A stretch of DNA of 64,000 bases, taken from the NCBI GenBank assembly GCA_963737365.1, contig CAVTSD010000007.1, positions 1,054,001-1,118,000 on the forward strand, written 5' to 3'. This document shows positions 8,027 through 17,335 of this stretch, in pieces. Position 1 is the stretch's first letter; each line of letters opens with the position of its first letter. A program made the position numbers and the translations under genes. The stretch comes from Roseiarcus sp963737365. GTDB lineage: Bacteria > Pseudomonadota > Alphaproteobacteria > Rhizobiales > Beijerinckiaceae. The notes below the pieces were generated by a model. It was not told the origin of the DNA, made no database searches, and saw only the letters and a program-made list of their open reading frames with translations.

Positions 8027-9706
8027 TTATCCGATCGGGGCCGGTTCACGACTCTCCCGAGCTGCGACCGGTTTCGGTCCTTTCCGTCTCTTCTCGCGAT
8101 GTCGCTTCGGCGCCACAAGAAATGTCACCTTTACCGGCTGGGTGACAAATGCGCGCGCCTGTTCCTCGATCATGCGGTCGGCCATCGTCACGCGCGTGCG
8201 CAGATGCCTGAGTTCAAGAAGCGACTGAATAAGAAAGGTCTCAACGATCCGGCCGCTGATCTGCGTGTCCTCGAACACGCCCCATGCATAAGCGCCATCG
8301 CGCTTTCGCTCGAGGCCGATTTCATGGATCAAGGCCAGGAAGGGCTTCAGGTCTCTTGGCTCGATCACATATTCGACCGTGATCAGAATAGGCCCTTGGT
8401 CGTCCTCGATCGGATACAGAAACACCGGCGTGCGCCAGTGCATCGACGGGGTGAGATCGAGCGCGGCGGCGGTTTGCAGTCTCCACCGCGCGGTTATCGC
8501 CATCCCAATCGCCGCGCCTCCAGCAGCAAGAAAAAGGGCGGTCGGCACGCCCTCGACGCTCGCGACTTTGCCCCAAACCGCGCTGCCGAGAGTCATCGCG
8601 CCAAAAAACGCGGTAAGAAAAATCGCAAGGCCCCGCCCCCGCACCCACTCGGGCAACGCCACTTGGGCTGAGACGAATAGTGTTGTCATCATCGTGATCC
8701 ACGACGCGCCCGCAATCAGGCTCGCGATCGCCGCGACGATCGGCTCATGGGCGGCGCCATAAAGGCCTAGCGCGAGAATCGTGCCAAAGGTTCCGAGCGT
8801 GGCCAGCCGATCCGGACCGAGGCGTGCCTTGAGGCTCCCGAGCGCAAAGGAGCCAAGGATCGAGCCCAACCCGATCATGCCGAGAAGGATGCCGTAGACC
8901 TCTGGTCCATTGTTCATCTGGGTGCGTGCGACGAGCGGCAAAAGAGCCCAATAAGCGCTCGCGAAGGGGAAAAAGCCGACGGCCCGGATCAGGGTCGCGT
9001 CGATATCGCCGTTGTTTCTGGCGTAGCGCAACCCAGTGCGGAGAGCGCTGAAGAGGCGCTCCGCGGGAAGCGTCTCTCTCGTTCGCCGCGGCGCGCGCCA
9101 CCACAGCAATGCAATCAGGACTGCAATATTGCCTGCGCAGAAGCACCAGAACGGCAATCCGATGCTGAAGGTCGCGATCCCCAAACCGGCAATCGCCGGT
9201 CCGATGGCGCGGCTGACGTTGTAACTCGCGTTGTTGATGGCGATGGCGCTATCGAGATCTGCTTTCGGAACCAGCATCGGCGTGATGACAAGCCATGCGG
9301 GCGCCGCGAGCGCGCCGCTGCCTCCCAAAAGAAACGTCGTGGCTAGCAGCACAGTCGGCGTGGCCCAATGCATGGTCACGATGGCCGCGAAAACGATCGA
9401 GATCGCGGTGACGGCGATCTGGGCGCCGATCAGCATGCGACGCGCATCAATGATATCGGTCATCGCGCCAGCGGGCAGCGTCAGAAGAAACATCGGCAGC
9501 GTTGTCGCCACCTGGACCGCCGACACCATCATCGGATCTGGATTGAGGCTGGTCATAAGCCAGTTCGACGAGGTGTCGAACATCGCAAAGCCGACGTTCG
9601 ACGCCGAGCTCGCGATCAAGACGACCGTGAAAGCCACATTGCCGAAAACGCCCCAGCCCAAGCCGGCTGCGGACGCGTCCGACTTGGCGGTGGACTCGCT
9701 GGACAA
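8027..9706 (-). CDS. MFS exporter (EntS-like, MFS_3) with C-terminal ABM-like domain
   Basis: 559 residues with TTG start at 9706, preceded by GGGGA at a suitable distance. Residues ~15-410 hold twelve hydrophobic helices with the MFS_3 (EntS-like) pattern, including LTLPAGAMTDIIDARRM between helices 2 and 3. The last ~130 residues (from PILITVEYVIEPRDLKPF to the end) form a soluble alpha/beta domain that resembles antibiotic-biosynthesis-monooxygenase folds commonly fused to this MFS group. It probably exports a siderophore or xenobiotic. A paralog with the same two-domain layout lies on the other strand at 10145-11785, head to head with it. Confidence 0.85.
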   Translation of the reverse strand: MSSESTAKSDASAAGLGWGVFGNVAFTVVLIASSASNVGFAMFDTSSNWLMTSLNPDPMMVSAVQVATTLPMFLLTLPAGAMTDIIDARRMLIGAQIAVTAISIVFAAIVTMHWATPTVLLATTFLLGGSGALAAPAWLVITPMLVPKADLDSAIAINNASYNVSRAIGPAIAGLGIATFSIGLPFWCFCAGNIAVLIALLWWRAPRRTRETLPAERLFSALRTGLRYARNNGDIDATLIRAVGFFPFASAYWALLPLVARTQMNNGPEVYGILLGMIGLGSILGSFALGSLKARLGPDRLATLGTFGTILALGLYGAAHEPIVAAIASLIAGASWITMMTTLFVSAQVALPEWVRGRGLAIFLTAFFGAMTLGSAVWGKVASVEGVPTALFLAAGGAAIGMAITARWRLQTAAALDLTPSMHWRTPVFLYPIEDDQGPILITVEYVIEPRDLKPFLALIHEIGLERKRDGAYAWGVFEDTQISGRIVETFLIQSLLELRHLRTRVTMADRMIEEQARAFVTQPVKVTFLVAPKRHREKRRKGPKPVAARESREPAPIG

Positions 9707-10144
9707 AAATATCCCCGTTGGAAGCGCAGAAATCGGACCGCCAAGAGCTGCCCAATTTCAAGACCAAATGGCGAACAATGCGCAGGGTTTCAAGGCGCCG
9801 CAGCGCAAAAACAACCGCCGCGAACGCATGAGGCTGCTGAAAAGTGAGCTGCAAGCTGTTCCCGTTTAACTTCCCCGACGCGCGCACCGCAACGTCCGCG
9901 CATGTTGATCAAATGCGCATTCCCTTCGCTGGCTATTGGCGCCGGCAGAGCGTACGCCACGAACTCGACAAATTTCGCGCGCGTTTGGCGGCTTTTGAGG
10001 CAGACTTCCATACTGGCTTCATTGCGGTGCCGGAGATCGGGGCGAGCAGTCGCGGCTAGCGGAGCGTGCGCGACCTTCTTACTAGACGCGAGCGTTGTAC
10101 GCTCGGTTCGTACCACGCGCGGGTATCGCGAGGAGCGGTTTGAG
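9707..10144. other. Divergent promoter region between two MFS paralogs
   Basis: No convincing gene is present in these 438 bases. The region must carry both promoters. The open frame that reaches back from the right-hand MFS gene has no protein-like character before the MNLRFAQ start. Confidence 0.6.
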
Positions 10145-11785
10145 ATGAACTTACGCTTCGCTCAGGAGCCAACCTCCAACCGCTCGACGATGCTCGGCGC
10201 ATTCGCCCATCCCGCGTTCGCGATCGTCTGGACCGCGAGCACGTGTGCGCTGATCGGCATCGCCATGTACGACACGGCGTCCGGATGGTTGATGACGACG
10301 TTCGATCTCAACGCGTTCGACGTCTCGCTGCTTCACACCGCGACCACGCTGCCGATTTTCCTCTTCACCCTTCCTGCTGGCGCCATCGCCGACATCATCG
10401 ATCCGCGTCGGATGATCATAGCCGTCTCCTACGCGATCGCCGCTTTGATGGCGGTCTTCGCCGCCGTGGTGGCGCTCGATTTCGTCTCTCCGGCGCTGTT
10501 GCTTTTGACTACCTTTGTGCTCAGCGCGGCTTGGTCCCTGAACACGCCCGCATGGCTGTCGATCATCCCGCAACTCGTGCCGAAGCCCGTCATGCCGGGA
10601 GCAATGGCCGCGCACAGCGTTGGCTACAATCTCAGCCGCACGCTTGGGCCAGCGCTTGGGGGCTTCATCATCGTGCGCTACGGCGCGTCAGCTCCCCTTT
10701 GGATCTTTGTCGCCGCCAATCTCCTGGTGATCGTCGCGCTCAGTTTGTGGCGCGCGCCTGGACGGGAGAAAGCGTCCCTCCCCGCCGAACGATTGAGCAG
10801 CGCGTTGCGCACCGGCCTTCGGCATACCGCCAACAATCGCCTCATGGGGGCGACGCTGGCGCGGACGCTCGCGATCTATCCTTTCACAGCAGCCTACTGG
10901 GGCCTCCTGCCGCTCATTGCGCGGCGAACCGGACAGGGCGCGGAGCACTACGGGATTCTCTTGAGCGCGATCAGCATCGGAGCCATTCTTGGATCGCTTG
11001 GACATGAGAAATTGCGCCGGAGGTTTGGGGCCGATCGGCTGGTGGCGGCCGGGACGATCCTGACCGCCGTTGCCTTGATCCTGTTCGCCATCGCCGAAGA
11101 TCTCCCGACTTCGCTTTGCGCTTGCCTGCTTGCCGGGGTGGCGTGGGTCAACAACCTGACTTGTCTTTACACTTCGGCGCAGAACGTCTTGCCGGATTGG
11201 GTGCGCGGCCGCGGCCTCGCGGTCTTTCTGACGGTCATCTATGGGACAATGACCTTGTGCAGCGCCGCCTGGGGCGAGGTCGCTGCGAGATCCGGACTTT
11301 CAGCCGCGTTGGTCATCGCCGCCGCAGGCGCGGTCGTTGCGATTCCGCTCACCTGGAGATGGAAGCTGCAGCGAGGAGCGCTTGACCTTTCGCCCGCCCA
11401 GCATTGGAGCATGCCGGAAACTCGGGAGGAAATCGACAAAGACCGTGGTCCCGTCCTGGTCAAGATCGAATATAGAATCGACCCCAAGGACGGCGCGGCC
11501 TTCGTCCGAGCCTTAGACGAGCTCGGATTCGAGCGTCGCCGCGACGGCGCGTTCGCGTGGGGAGTTTTTGAGGACGCCGGGGACATTGGCCGCTATGAAG
11601 AAGCCTATCTGATCGAATCGTGGCTCGAACTCATGCATTTGCGCGAACGCGTCACGAATGCGGATCGGGTGCTTGAGGACGAGATCCGGGAGATGCTCAT
11701 CGCTCCCCCCCGAATCGAATTTCTCATTGCAGCTGAACCCGGGGAGCCGGCTCGGAAGCGAAGCGTGGAGCCAGCCGGAGCCTAA
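10145..11785 (+). CDS. MFS exporter (EntS-like, MFS_3) with C-terminal ABM-like domain, paralog
   Basis: 546 residues from ATG 10145, with GAGGAG upstream. It repeats the architecture of the divergent neighbour: twelve helices (FTLPAGAIADIIDPRRM loop) and a C-terminal soluble domain starting PVLVKIEYRIDPKDGAAFV. The shared FERRRDGAFAWGVFED block in this domain matches LERKRDGAYAWGVFED in the neighbour, so the two are clear paralogs of moderate identity. The next gene, a flavodoxin-fold oxidoreductase, starts three bases after its stop, so export and a quinone/nitro-type reduction may be linked. Substrate unknown. Confidence 0.87.
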   Translation: MNLRFAQEPTSNRSTMLGAFAHPAFAIVWTASTCALIGIAMYDTASGWLMTTFDLNAFDVSLLHTATTLPIFLFTLPAGAIADIIDPRRMIIAVSYAIAALMAVFAAVVALDFVSPALLLLTTFVLSAAWSLNTPAWLSIIPQLVPKPVMPGAMAAHSVGYNLSRTLGPALGGFIIVRYGASAPLWIFVAANLLVIVALSLWRAPGREKASLPAERLSSALRTGLRHTANNRLMGATLARTLAIYPFTAAYWGLLPLIARRTGQGAEHYGILLSAISIGAILGSLGHEKLRRRFGADRLVAAGTILTAVALILFAIAEDLPTSLCACLLAGVAWVNNLTCLYTSAQNVLPDWVRGRGLAVFLTVIYGTMTLCSAAWGEVAARSGLSAALVIAAAGAVVAIPLTWRWKLQRGALDLSPAQHWSMPETREEIDKDRGPVLVKIEYRIDPKDGAAFVRALDELGFERRRDGAFAWGVFEDAGDIGRYEEAYLIESWLELMHLRERVTNADRVLEDEIREMLIAPPRIEFLIAAEPGEPARKRSVEPAGA

Positions 11786-11788
11786 GCT

Positions 11789-12373
11789 TTGCGCATTCTT
11801 GTCGTTTACGCGCACCCGCTGGAAACGAGCTTCGTCTCCACGTTGCATACGCGCGTTGTCGAGGTCCTGCGCGCGAGCGGTCATGTCGTCGACGATCTCG
11901 ACCTCCATGGCGAGAAGTTCGACCCGGTCATGTCGCGCGAGCAGTTCGCCCACTATGTCGACACCAGGGTGAATACGCGGGAAGTCGAACCCTACGTTGC
12001 GCGCCTTCGGGCGGCGGAAGCGCTGGTGCTCGTCTTTCCGGTATGGTTCGACGGCCTGCCCGCGATTCTGCAGGGCTATTTCCAGCGCGTGTTTCTGCCG
12101 GGCGTGGCGTTGCGCATCGACGACGCGGGCCTCTTCCACCCCAATTTAAGGCATCTCAGGCGCTTGGCGGCGGTCTGCACCTATGGCGAGAGCCTGAGCG
12201 ACGTCGCAGCGAAGAACAACCCCGCGCACCGTTTCGTCCATTACAACATTGGCGCGCTGATCGATCCCAAGGGTCGGTTCGAATACCTTGCCCATTACAA
12301 TATGAACTTCACCGCCCCAGCCCGGCGTGCGGCGTTCTTGAAGCGAGTCACGCGCGCGTTCGAGAGGTGGTGA
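11789..12373 (+). CDS. NAD(P)H-quinone oxidoreductase, flavodoxin fold
   Basis: 194 residues beginning MRILVVYAHPLETSFVSTLH, the FMN-binding N-terminus of the MdaB/KefF/NQO1-like family (YAHPxxxSF), followed by LVLVFPVWFDGLPAILQGY, the second flavin-contact motif (FPxWwxxxPAxLKG). Such cytoplasmic dimers reduce quinones or nitroaromatics by two electrons. The start codon is TTG at 11789, with GGAG nine bases upstream; no ATG fits. It follows the MFS gene by three bases, so the two form an operon, perhaps a detoxification pair. KefF-type potassium channel partners are not present. Confidence 0.88.
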   Translation: MRILVVYAHPLETSFVSTLHTRVVEVLRASGHVVDDLDLHGEKFDPVMSREQFAHYVDTRVNTREVEPYVARLRAAEALVLVFPVWFDGLPAILQGYFQRVFLPGVALRIDDAGLFHPNLRHLRRLAAVCTYGESLSDVAAKNNPAHRFVHYNIGALIDPKGRFEYLAHYNMNFTAPARRAAFLKRVTRAFERW

Positions 12374-12383
12374 GGCGTTCGGA

Positions 12384-13214
12384 CTAAAAGCTATATTTGA
12401 AACCGAGAAACGGCCCGTACATCCACTGCTGATAGCGGAAGCTTTTCGGCTCGAAGGTGAGGACGCTGTAGCCGGTGTCCTGGTGAGTGTAGTTGTACAT
12501 CACGCGATAGCCGACGGTTGTCGCAATGTTCTGCGTCCAATTGTAGCCGACCGAGGCGAGCGCCTGTCCAGTTGCGCTGTCGGACCAGCCGCCCAAGTCA
12601 GCCAGCACATTCATGAACCAGCGATCGTCGTAGCGATATTGCGCGGCGAAGCCGGCGACCGGATTGATCCAATCCTTGTTCACGGTTTCAGTGCCGTTGA
12701 ACAATGCGAACGGGCCGCTGACGGTGAGCTTGTTACCGCTGTAGAAGTTGCGGGCGCCGACCGTGCCGTAGAGATAGAGGTTCGGCACGCCGAGCGGCAC
12801 CCGAACGCCGCCAAAGGCGGTCACGAACCCCTGGTTCAGGGTTAGGGTAGTCTGACCGCCGTAGAGCGCATTGTCTGCGCGTATGGTACCGGACCCACCG
12901 ATTCGCGCCCATACGAAGTCGATTCCGCCGATGAACGTATCGTTCCGCGCGACCACGCTCCCCATGAATGAGCCTTGAAAGTGTTCGAGCACTTTGCCGA
13001 AGCTCGCGTAATAGGGGAGCGTCGGTAGAGAGCCAAAGCCCGTGCTTCCCGCGATGCTAGACCCCCAGCCGTAACCGGTAATCTCGTAATGCCAGCTGGA
13101 CGGCAAGGGCGGTGATACGACCTCGGGGGCCGGTTTCTTCGTGGGCAAATCGGCCGCCGCAGCCGGCGCGCTAAACACCCCGAGAAGCACAACCAGCGCA
13201 AGCAATATACGCAT
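12384..13214 (-). CDS. Outer-membrane beta-barrel protein
   Basis: 276 residues with a cleavable signal peptide (MRILLALVVLLGVFSAPAAAA), a Pro-rich linker (LPTKKPAPEVVSPP) and then alternating amphipathic strands rich in Gly and aromatic residues. The chain ends in GPFLGFKYSF with a terminal Phe, the usual BAM recognition end. Alphaproteobacterial porin-like or OmpW/Omp25-like barrels have this shape, but I cannot name a subfamily. It stands alone, convergent with the quinone oxidoreductase gene. Confidence 0.75.
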   Translation of the reverse strand: MRILLALVVLLGVFSAPAAAADLPTKKPAPEVVSPPLPSSWHYEITGYGWGSSIAGSTGFGSLPTLPYYASFGKVLEHFQGSFMGSVVARNDTFIGGIDFVWARIGGSGTIRADNALYGGQTTLTLNQGFVTAFGGVRVPLGVPNLYLYGTVGARNFYSGNKLTVSGPFALFNGTETVNKDWINPVAGFAAQYRYDDRWFMNVLADLGGWSDSATGQALASVGYNWTQNIATTVGYRVMYNYTHQDTGYSVLTFEPKSFRYQQWMYGPFLGFKYSF

Positions 13215-13392
13215 CTTATAGCCCCGATCCTTGCGATCGGCCGCTAGATCAGATGCCTAGCCACGCCTGCAATTCGCAAACGCCGACTCAATCGCCCCTA
13301 CCCCTCCATAGGAGGTAAAAGGACCTCGAGCAATAGCGGGAAAATTTTCAAAATGCCGCTGTGATCAAAACAACGCGATGGCACTATCGGCG

Positions 13393-13842
13393 CTATATCG
13401 GATCTCCGGCCACTACGGTCTCGCCCTTGCCCACTTGATTGAGCATCGACAACACAAAATCGGGAGCGAGGAACCGTGCGCAAGTTTCGCCGCCCGAAAC
13501 CAGCGCTATCATCGAACGCCCATTTGAGCTCGCCATCACCGCGCTGTCACCCGGAGGAAGCGTGTGTGAAATCGGCGGGATCGCGACATACAGCGCGCGC
13601 ACGAATTGGAACTGTTCGCTGGTGAGTTTTGTAACATGCGCCACCGACTCGATCTTGGACACAGCCACGCATTGAGGCGCATCCGAGGACAGCCATTGTG
13701 AGAACACGCCAGCCTCTTGGGTATAATCAGGCGCCGAACTCACAACTTGCGCGGTTTGGATAGGAGACGTCTGAGCGTTGATACCGTACCCGCTGAGGCC
13801 GGCAAATCCTGCGGCTGCCAAGGCCAAGAACGCGTTGTTCAT
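13393..13842 (-). CDS. Secreted hypothetical protein
   Basis: 149 residues from ATG 13842, chosen because a GGAGGAC Shine-Dalgarno lies just upstream. It opens with a signal-peptide-like hydrophobic stretch (MNNAFLALAAAGFAGLSGYG) and contains two cysteines (APQCVAV and GGETCARF), which could form a disulfide in the periplasm. The middle has a helix-strand pattern (KLTSEQFQFVRALYVAIPP) and a later SSNGRSMIALVSGG. I do not recognise the family. It is monocistronic. Confidence 0.6.
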   Translation of the reverse strand: MNNAFLALAAAGFAGLSGYGINAQTSPIQTAQVVSSAPDYTQEAGVFSQWLSSDAPQCVAVSKIESVAHVTKLTSEQFQFVRALYVAIPPISHTLPPGDSAVMASSNGRSMIALVSGGETCARFLAPDFVLSMLNQVGKGETVVAGDPI

Positions 13843-14208
13843 GCTGTCCTCCGAGGCGCTGAGATCGCTATGACGAAGAAGGTGAACACCGTGGCAAGCG
13901 ACATCCTTGCCGACCGGCCGGCCTTCTAGCCGTTGCGGGGCCAACTCTGGGACTGAAACATCCGAAAGCTTTATTAGTTCCCGCTTTTTGCAAGGCTCCG
14001 AAACGCGATTACTTGGCGGGCGCTGCTCAGCGGCCGTTTGGTCAATATTGGTGACGCCGAGATGGTCGATAACCCCATCCGGTCTTCGCTGCGACTACCT
14101 GTCTTTGGCTTTCCAACCTACTGAGCATATCCAAGTCGGCGCCAAACGGGGTAGGATATCGCCATCCTCAGCGTCCCAGTGGCGGCGAGACGCGGCATTG
14201 GAGTCGAC
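13843..14208. other. Intergenic region between divergent genes
   Basis: Promoters of the secreted protein (minus) and the phosphatase (plus) must lie here. I see no further gene, repeat or RNA structure that I can support. Confidence 0.5.
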
Positions 14209-14781
14209 ATGCTTCCTTGTGTCTATCTCGTCCGCCACGGCGAAACCGAATGGAGCGCCAGCGGCCAGCATACGGGACGCACTGACATTCCCCTCACTCA
14301 AGAGGGCGAACGAAAAGCGCGAGGCCTGCACGAGCGCCTAAAAGGGCTTGCGTTTGACCGGGTTTTTACAAGCCCGCTCCAACGCGCGGCTCGCACCTGC
14401 GCGCTCGCCGGGTTCGGCGACGCAGCCAAGCTTGATCCCGACCTGCTTGAATGGGACTACGGCGACTACGAGGGGCGCAAGACCGCCGAAATCCTCGCGC
14501 GCCGGCCCGGCTGGCTCCTGTTCCGCGATGGATGCCCGAACGGCGAGCAGCCAGCCGACGTCGGCGCCCGCGCCGATCGCGTGATCGCCCGCCTGCGTGC
14601 GGCGGATGACCGGACGATCGTTTTTTCCAGCGGGCATATCCTGAGAGTGCTGGCCGCGCGCTGGCTCGGCCTGGCTCCCTCGGAAGGGCGTCTCTTCGTG
14701 CTGGGCACGGCGAGCGTCAGCATTCTCGGCTACGAACACGACAAGAACGAGCCGGTGCTCTCCTTGTGGAACTCGGTCTAG
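14209..14781 (+). CDS. Histidine phosphatase family protein (phosphoglycerate-mutase-like)
   Basis: 190 residues from ATG 14209 (GGAG upstream). The N-terminus MLPCVYLVRHGETEW holds the catalytic RHGE motif, followed by the R and T/S contacts (TDIPLTQEGERKARGL, FTSPLQRAARTC). The acid is in LEWDYGDYEG and the second catalytic His in VFSSGHILRVLAARWL. The family dephosphorylates sugar phosphates or small metabolites. The clear RHG and GH motifs make an active enzyme likely, but the substrate is not evident. It stands alone. Confidence 0.9.
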   Translation: MLPCVYLVRHGETEWSASGQHTGRTDIPLTQEGERKARGLHERLKGLAFDRVFTSPLQRAARTCALAGFGDAAKLDPDLLEWDYGDYEGRKTAEILARRPGWLLFRDGCPNGEQPADVGARADRVIARLRAADDRTIVFSSGHILRVLAARWLGLAPSEGRLFVLGTASVSILGYEHDKNEPVLSLWNSV

Positions 14782-14863
14782 AAACTGACCCGCCGACGAA
14801 CGGAAGCGCCTTGGGTCATAATCCGGTGCAACCTTTTATTGCAAAGGCAGATTGCGTTTTTAC

Positions 14864-16336
14864 TTAATGAGGCGGGATGGCCGACGTCTGTGCGGTCACA
14901 TCCGGCAGCATCGATTGGGTCCAGCCGCCTCCGAGCGCGACAATGAGATTGACCGCGTCGGCCTGCAGCTGACCTTGTGTCGACAGCAGCGACTCTTCGG
15001 CGCTGAGCTGCTGTGTCTCAGCCGTAACGACAGCCGTGAAAGCCTGAGTGCCCGCCTTGTATTCGTTGAGCGTGATCTGCGTCGCCTGCCGAGAAATGCG
15101 TACGTCCTCCGCCTGCACTTTGACCTCGCGCGAGAGAATGCGAATCCCGGATAGAGCATCCTCGACCTGCTGGACCGCGGATAATACGGTTTCTCGATAG
15201 GTCGCAACGTCCGCCTGGTATGTCTGTCGGGCCGCCTCCACCTGCGCGGTTGTGAGGCCGCCATTGAACAGAGGTTGCGCGAGCGAACCCCCGATCGACC
15301 AGACGGGATTGGCGGGGCCGAACTCGGTGGCGAACGGGTTGCCGGAATAACCGAAGAGGCCGGATAGCGACACGGCCGGGAAATAGCCGGCGAACTCGAC
15401 GCCGATCTCCGCGTTGGCCTCACGCATAGTTTCCTCCGCCGCCGCCACGTCGGGTCTGCGCTCCAACAGCGACGACGGCAGACCAACCGGAACCGGGGGA
15501 ACATGGGTGGCCAGGCTCCCGTGCGGGATCGAGAGACCGGCTGGGGGGCGGCCCATCAGCACCGCGATCGCATGTTCGCTTTGCGCGCGTGACACGCCAG
15601 CGGCGATGAACGCAGCCTGGGCGTTGAGTAACTGAGCCTGAGCGGTGATGACGTCGGACTTGGCGGCAGTCCCGGCATTGTACTGGTTTTGCGTGATCGT
15701 GACTGAGCGCTTGTAATCCTCGATCGTCCTGGCAAGCAGATCCTCGAGCGAATCCGCTTGTCGAAGCGTGACATAGGCGAGCCCGAGCGCCGATTGCGCG
15801 GCCAGTAAGGCATTTGCGAGGATGGCGGCGTTCGTCTCCGCGCCCGCTTGCTGCGCTTCGATCTCGCGCCGGACTTGGCCCCAGACGTCGAGCGTCCACG
15901 CACCGGTCGCTTCCGCGGTCAAGTTCGTGCCGCCTGGCAAGCCGCGAGAGGCCGAGCCTGTGCCGTTAATGGTCGGAAAGAGCCCGGCGCGCGCCTCATT
16001 GATCAACGCGAGCGCCTGCCGGTAATTGGCCTCGTCCGCCTTGATCGTCTGATTGGACACCGCGACGACGCGCATGAGCTGGTCAAGCTCGGAATCGTGA
16101 AAAACGGACCACCACTCGCCTTTCGGCTCATTCGCGCGCGGCGTCGCGATCTTCCAGCCTTTGATCTCCTTGAACTCCGGCGACATGATCGCCGCGGCGC
16201 GCTCAAAGTTGGGGCCGACCGGCGCGCAGCCAGACACCGCAAGAGCGGTCATAAGCAGCGCCGCCCGTGCAACCTCCAAAGCTTTCGGCGCGCGTCGGCT
16301 CAAATCCCTACTGGCCCGCCCCTGACGCGCGAACAC
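14864..16336 (-). CDS. NodT-family outer-membrane efflux lipoprotein
   Basis: 490 residues from GTG 16336. A hydrophobic segment ends in a lipobox LAVSGC, so the mature protein is probably acylated. Two OEP repeats follow, with the family hallmarks DVWGQVRREIEAQQAGA and RPDVAAAEETMREANAEIGV, and long helical stretches that build the periplasmic tunnel. NodT proteins serve as outer-membrane channel of RND or MFS tripartite pumps. No periplasmic adaptor or RND pump gene is next to it, so the partners must be encoded elsewhere. The start is uncertain because in-frame alternatives exist before the hydrophobic core. Confidence 0.9.
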   Translation of the reverse strand: MFARQGRASRDLSRRAPKALEVARAALLMTALAVSGCAPVGPNFERAAAIMSPEFKEIKGWKIATPRANEPKGEWWSVFHDSELDQLMRVVAVSNQTIKADEANYRQALALINEARAGLFPTINGTGSASRGLPGGTNLTAEATGAWTLDVWGQVRREIEAQQAGAETNAAILANALLAAQSALGLAYVTLRQADSLEDLLARTIEDYKRSVTITQNQYNAGTAAKSDVITAQAQLLNAQAAFIAAGVSRAQSEHAIAVLMGRPPAGLSIPHGSLATHVPPVPVGLPSSLLERRPDVAAAEETMREANAEIGVEFAGYFPAVSLSGLFGYSGNPFATEFGPANPVWSIGGSLAQPLFNGGLTTAQVEAARQTYQADVATYRETVLSAVQQVEDALSGIRILSREVKVQAEDVRISRQATQITLNEYKAGTQAFTAVVTAETQQLSAEESLLSTQGQLQADAVNLIVALGGGWTQSMLPDVTAQTSAIPPH

Positions 16337-16578
16337 AGCATCGGCGCGCGGGAACTCGCCAATTCTTGTTCTTGCCTCCCGAAGAAGCCAAGCCGTGAAC
16401 GTACAAACAATAGCAGAGCTCCCCCTCCCGGCCGGCTGCCAACCCGTTTCGGCCGCCCTTTAGGCGCCATTCGCTTTCCCCGCGCAAGTCCCGAGCGAAA
16501 GCAATCACGCACACGTGTCGCTTGTCCACGAAATGACGCCCACCGGAGGTTTGCAGAATGGCCCTGGCGGCGATGAAC

Positions 16579-17151
16579 TCAGGCGTGCTGGCGCGCCCGA
16601 TGGGCCCCCCACCAGGCCAGCAATCCCAAGGCGATCAGCACGACGCCGAGCAGAAATACGAACAATCCGGCGTCGGCGAACCAAGCTACGAATGGCACCG
16701 CAAGCGCAAGAAAGGCGCCGGCGACACAAAGCTTCCAGGTCCTCAAATCCAATCCGGAAATAAAGACACCGAGCGCAATCAGCGTCAGGAGAATGCTGCC
16801 CAATGCGTCGTGTGTAACGAGGCCGTCACGGTCGCTTACGTGGATGAGATACATGGCGACAAGGAAGGCCGCCCATTGGCCAAGCTGAATCGCGACCATC
16901 TCGGGCCGCTCTCGACCCCGCGGCAAATGCGACCAGCCGACGCAGACGCAGAGAAAGGCGGCAATCGGTGTCATCGTGACCCAATAGCTCGCCACTGAAA
17001 CGCCCAGCAGGTTGGTCCACGAAACGCCAACGATGCCGATGAGGACGATAGCAAAATAGGGAAGTTCAGCGAGCAGGCTGATCCATTTTCCCCTCCCCCG
17101 GCGACGGGGCTCGGCGAAGCCGCCAGAAGACGTCGAACTTGCATCCGTCAT
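16579..17151 (-). CDS. Multi-span membrane protein, unknown function
   Basis: 190 residues from ATG 17151 (MTDASSTSSGGFAEPRRRGR). After a basic N-terminus there are about six hydrophobic helices with almost no polar loops (FAIVLIGIVGVSW, GSILLTLIALGVFISGLDL, LFVFLLGVVLIALGLLAWW). No catalytic motif is evident. Size and layout resemble small uncharacterised inner-membrane proteins of Hyphomicrobiales. An upstream in-frame extension to 17232 adds residues without protein-like character. Confidence 0.6.
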   Translation of the reverse strand: MTDASSTSSGGFAEPRRRGRGKWISLLAELPYFAIVLIGIVGVSWTNLLGVSVASYWVTMTPIAAFLCVCVGWSHLPRGRERPEMVAIQLGQWAAFLVAMYLIHVSDRDGLVTHDALGSILLTLIALGVFISGLDLRTWKLCVAGAFLALAVPFVAWFADAGLFVFLLGVVLIALGLLAWWGAHRARQHA

Positions 17152-17335
17152 TGCTCGCGTCCAGTCGCGCTTTGGACGCAGCCAAGCCGCGCCAGAGACC
17201 CTTTCTATCATGGGCGGCGATGCGGGCGCCATCGTTGGGAGTCAGTCGATTTCCAGGGGCTCTGCCAAAGCTCGACCGGGCAAATTGTTCCGCAAATCGC
17301 GTTCATTCCCTGGCTGATCCCGCGTATCTGACGGG

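Noticed and set aside
14864..16336. Complete RND tripartite pump
   Set aside because: Only the outer-membrane NodT component is present; neighbours are unrelated.
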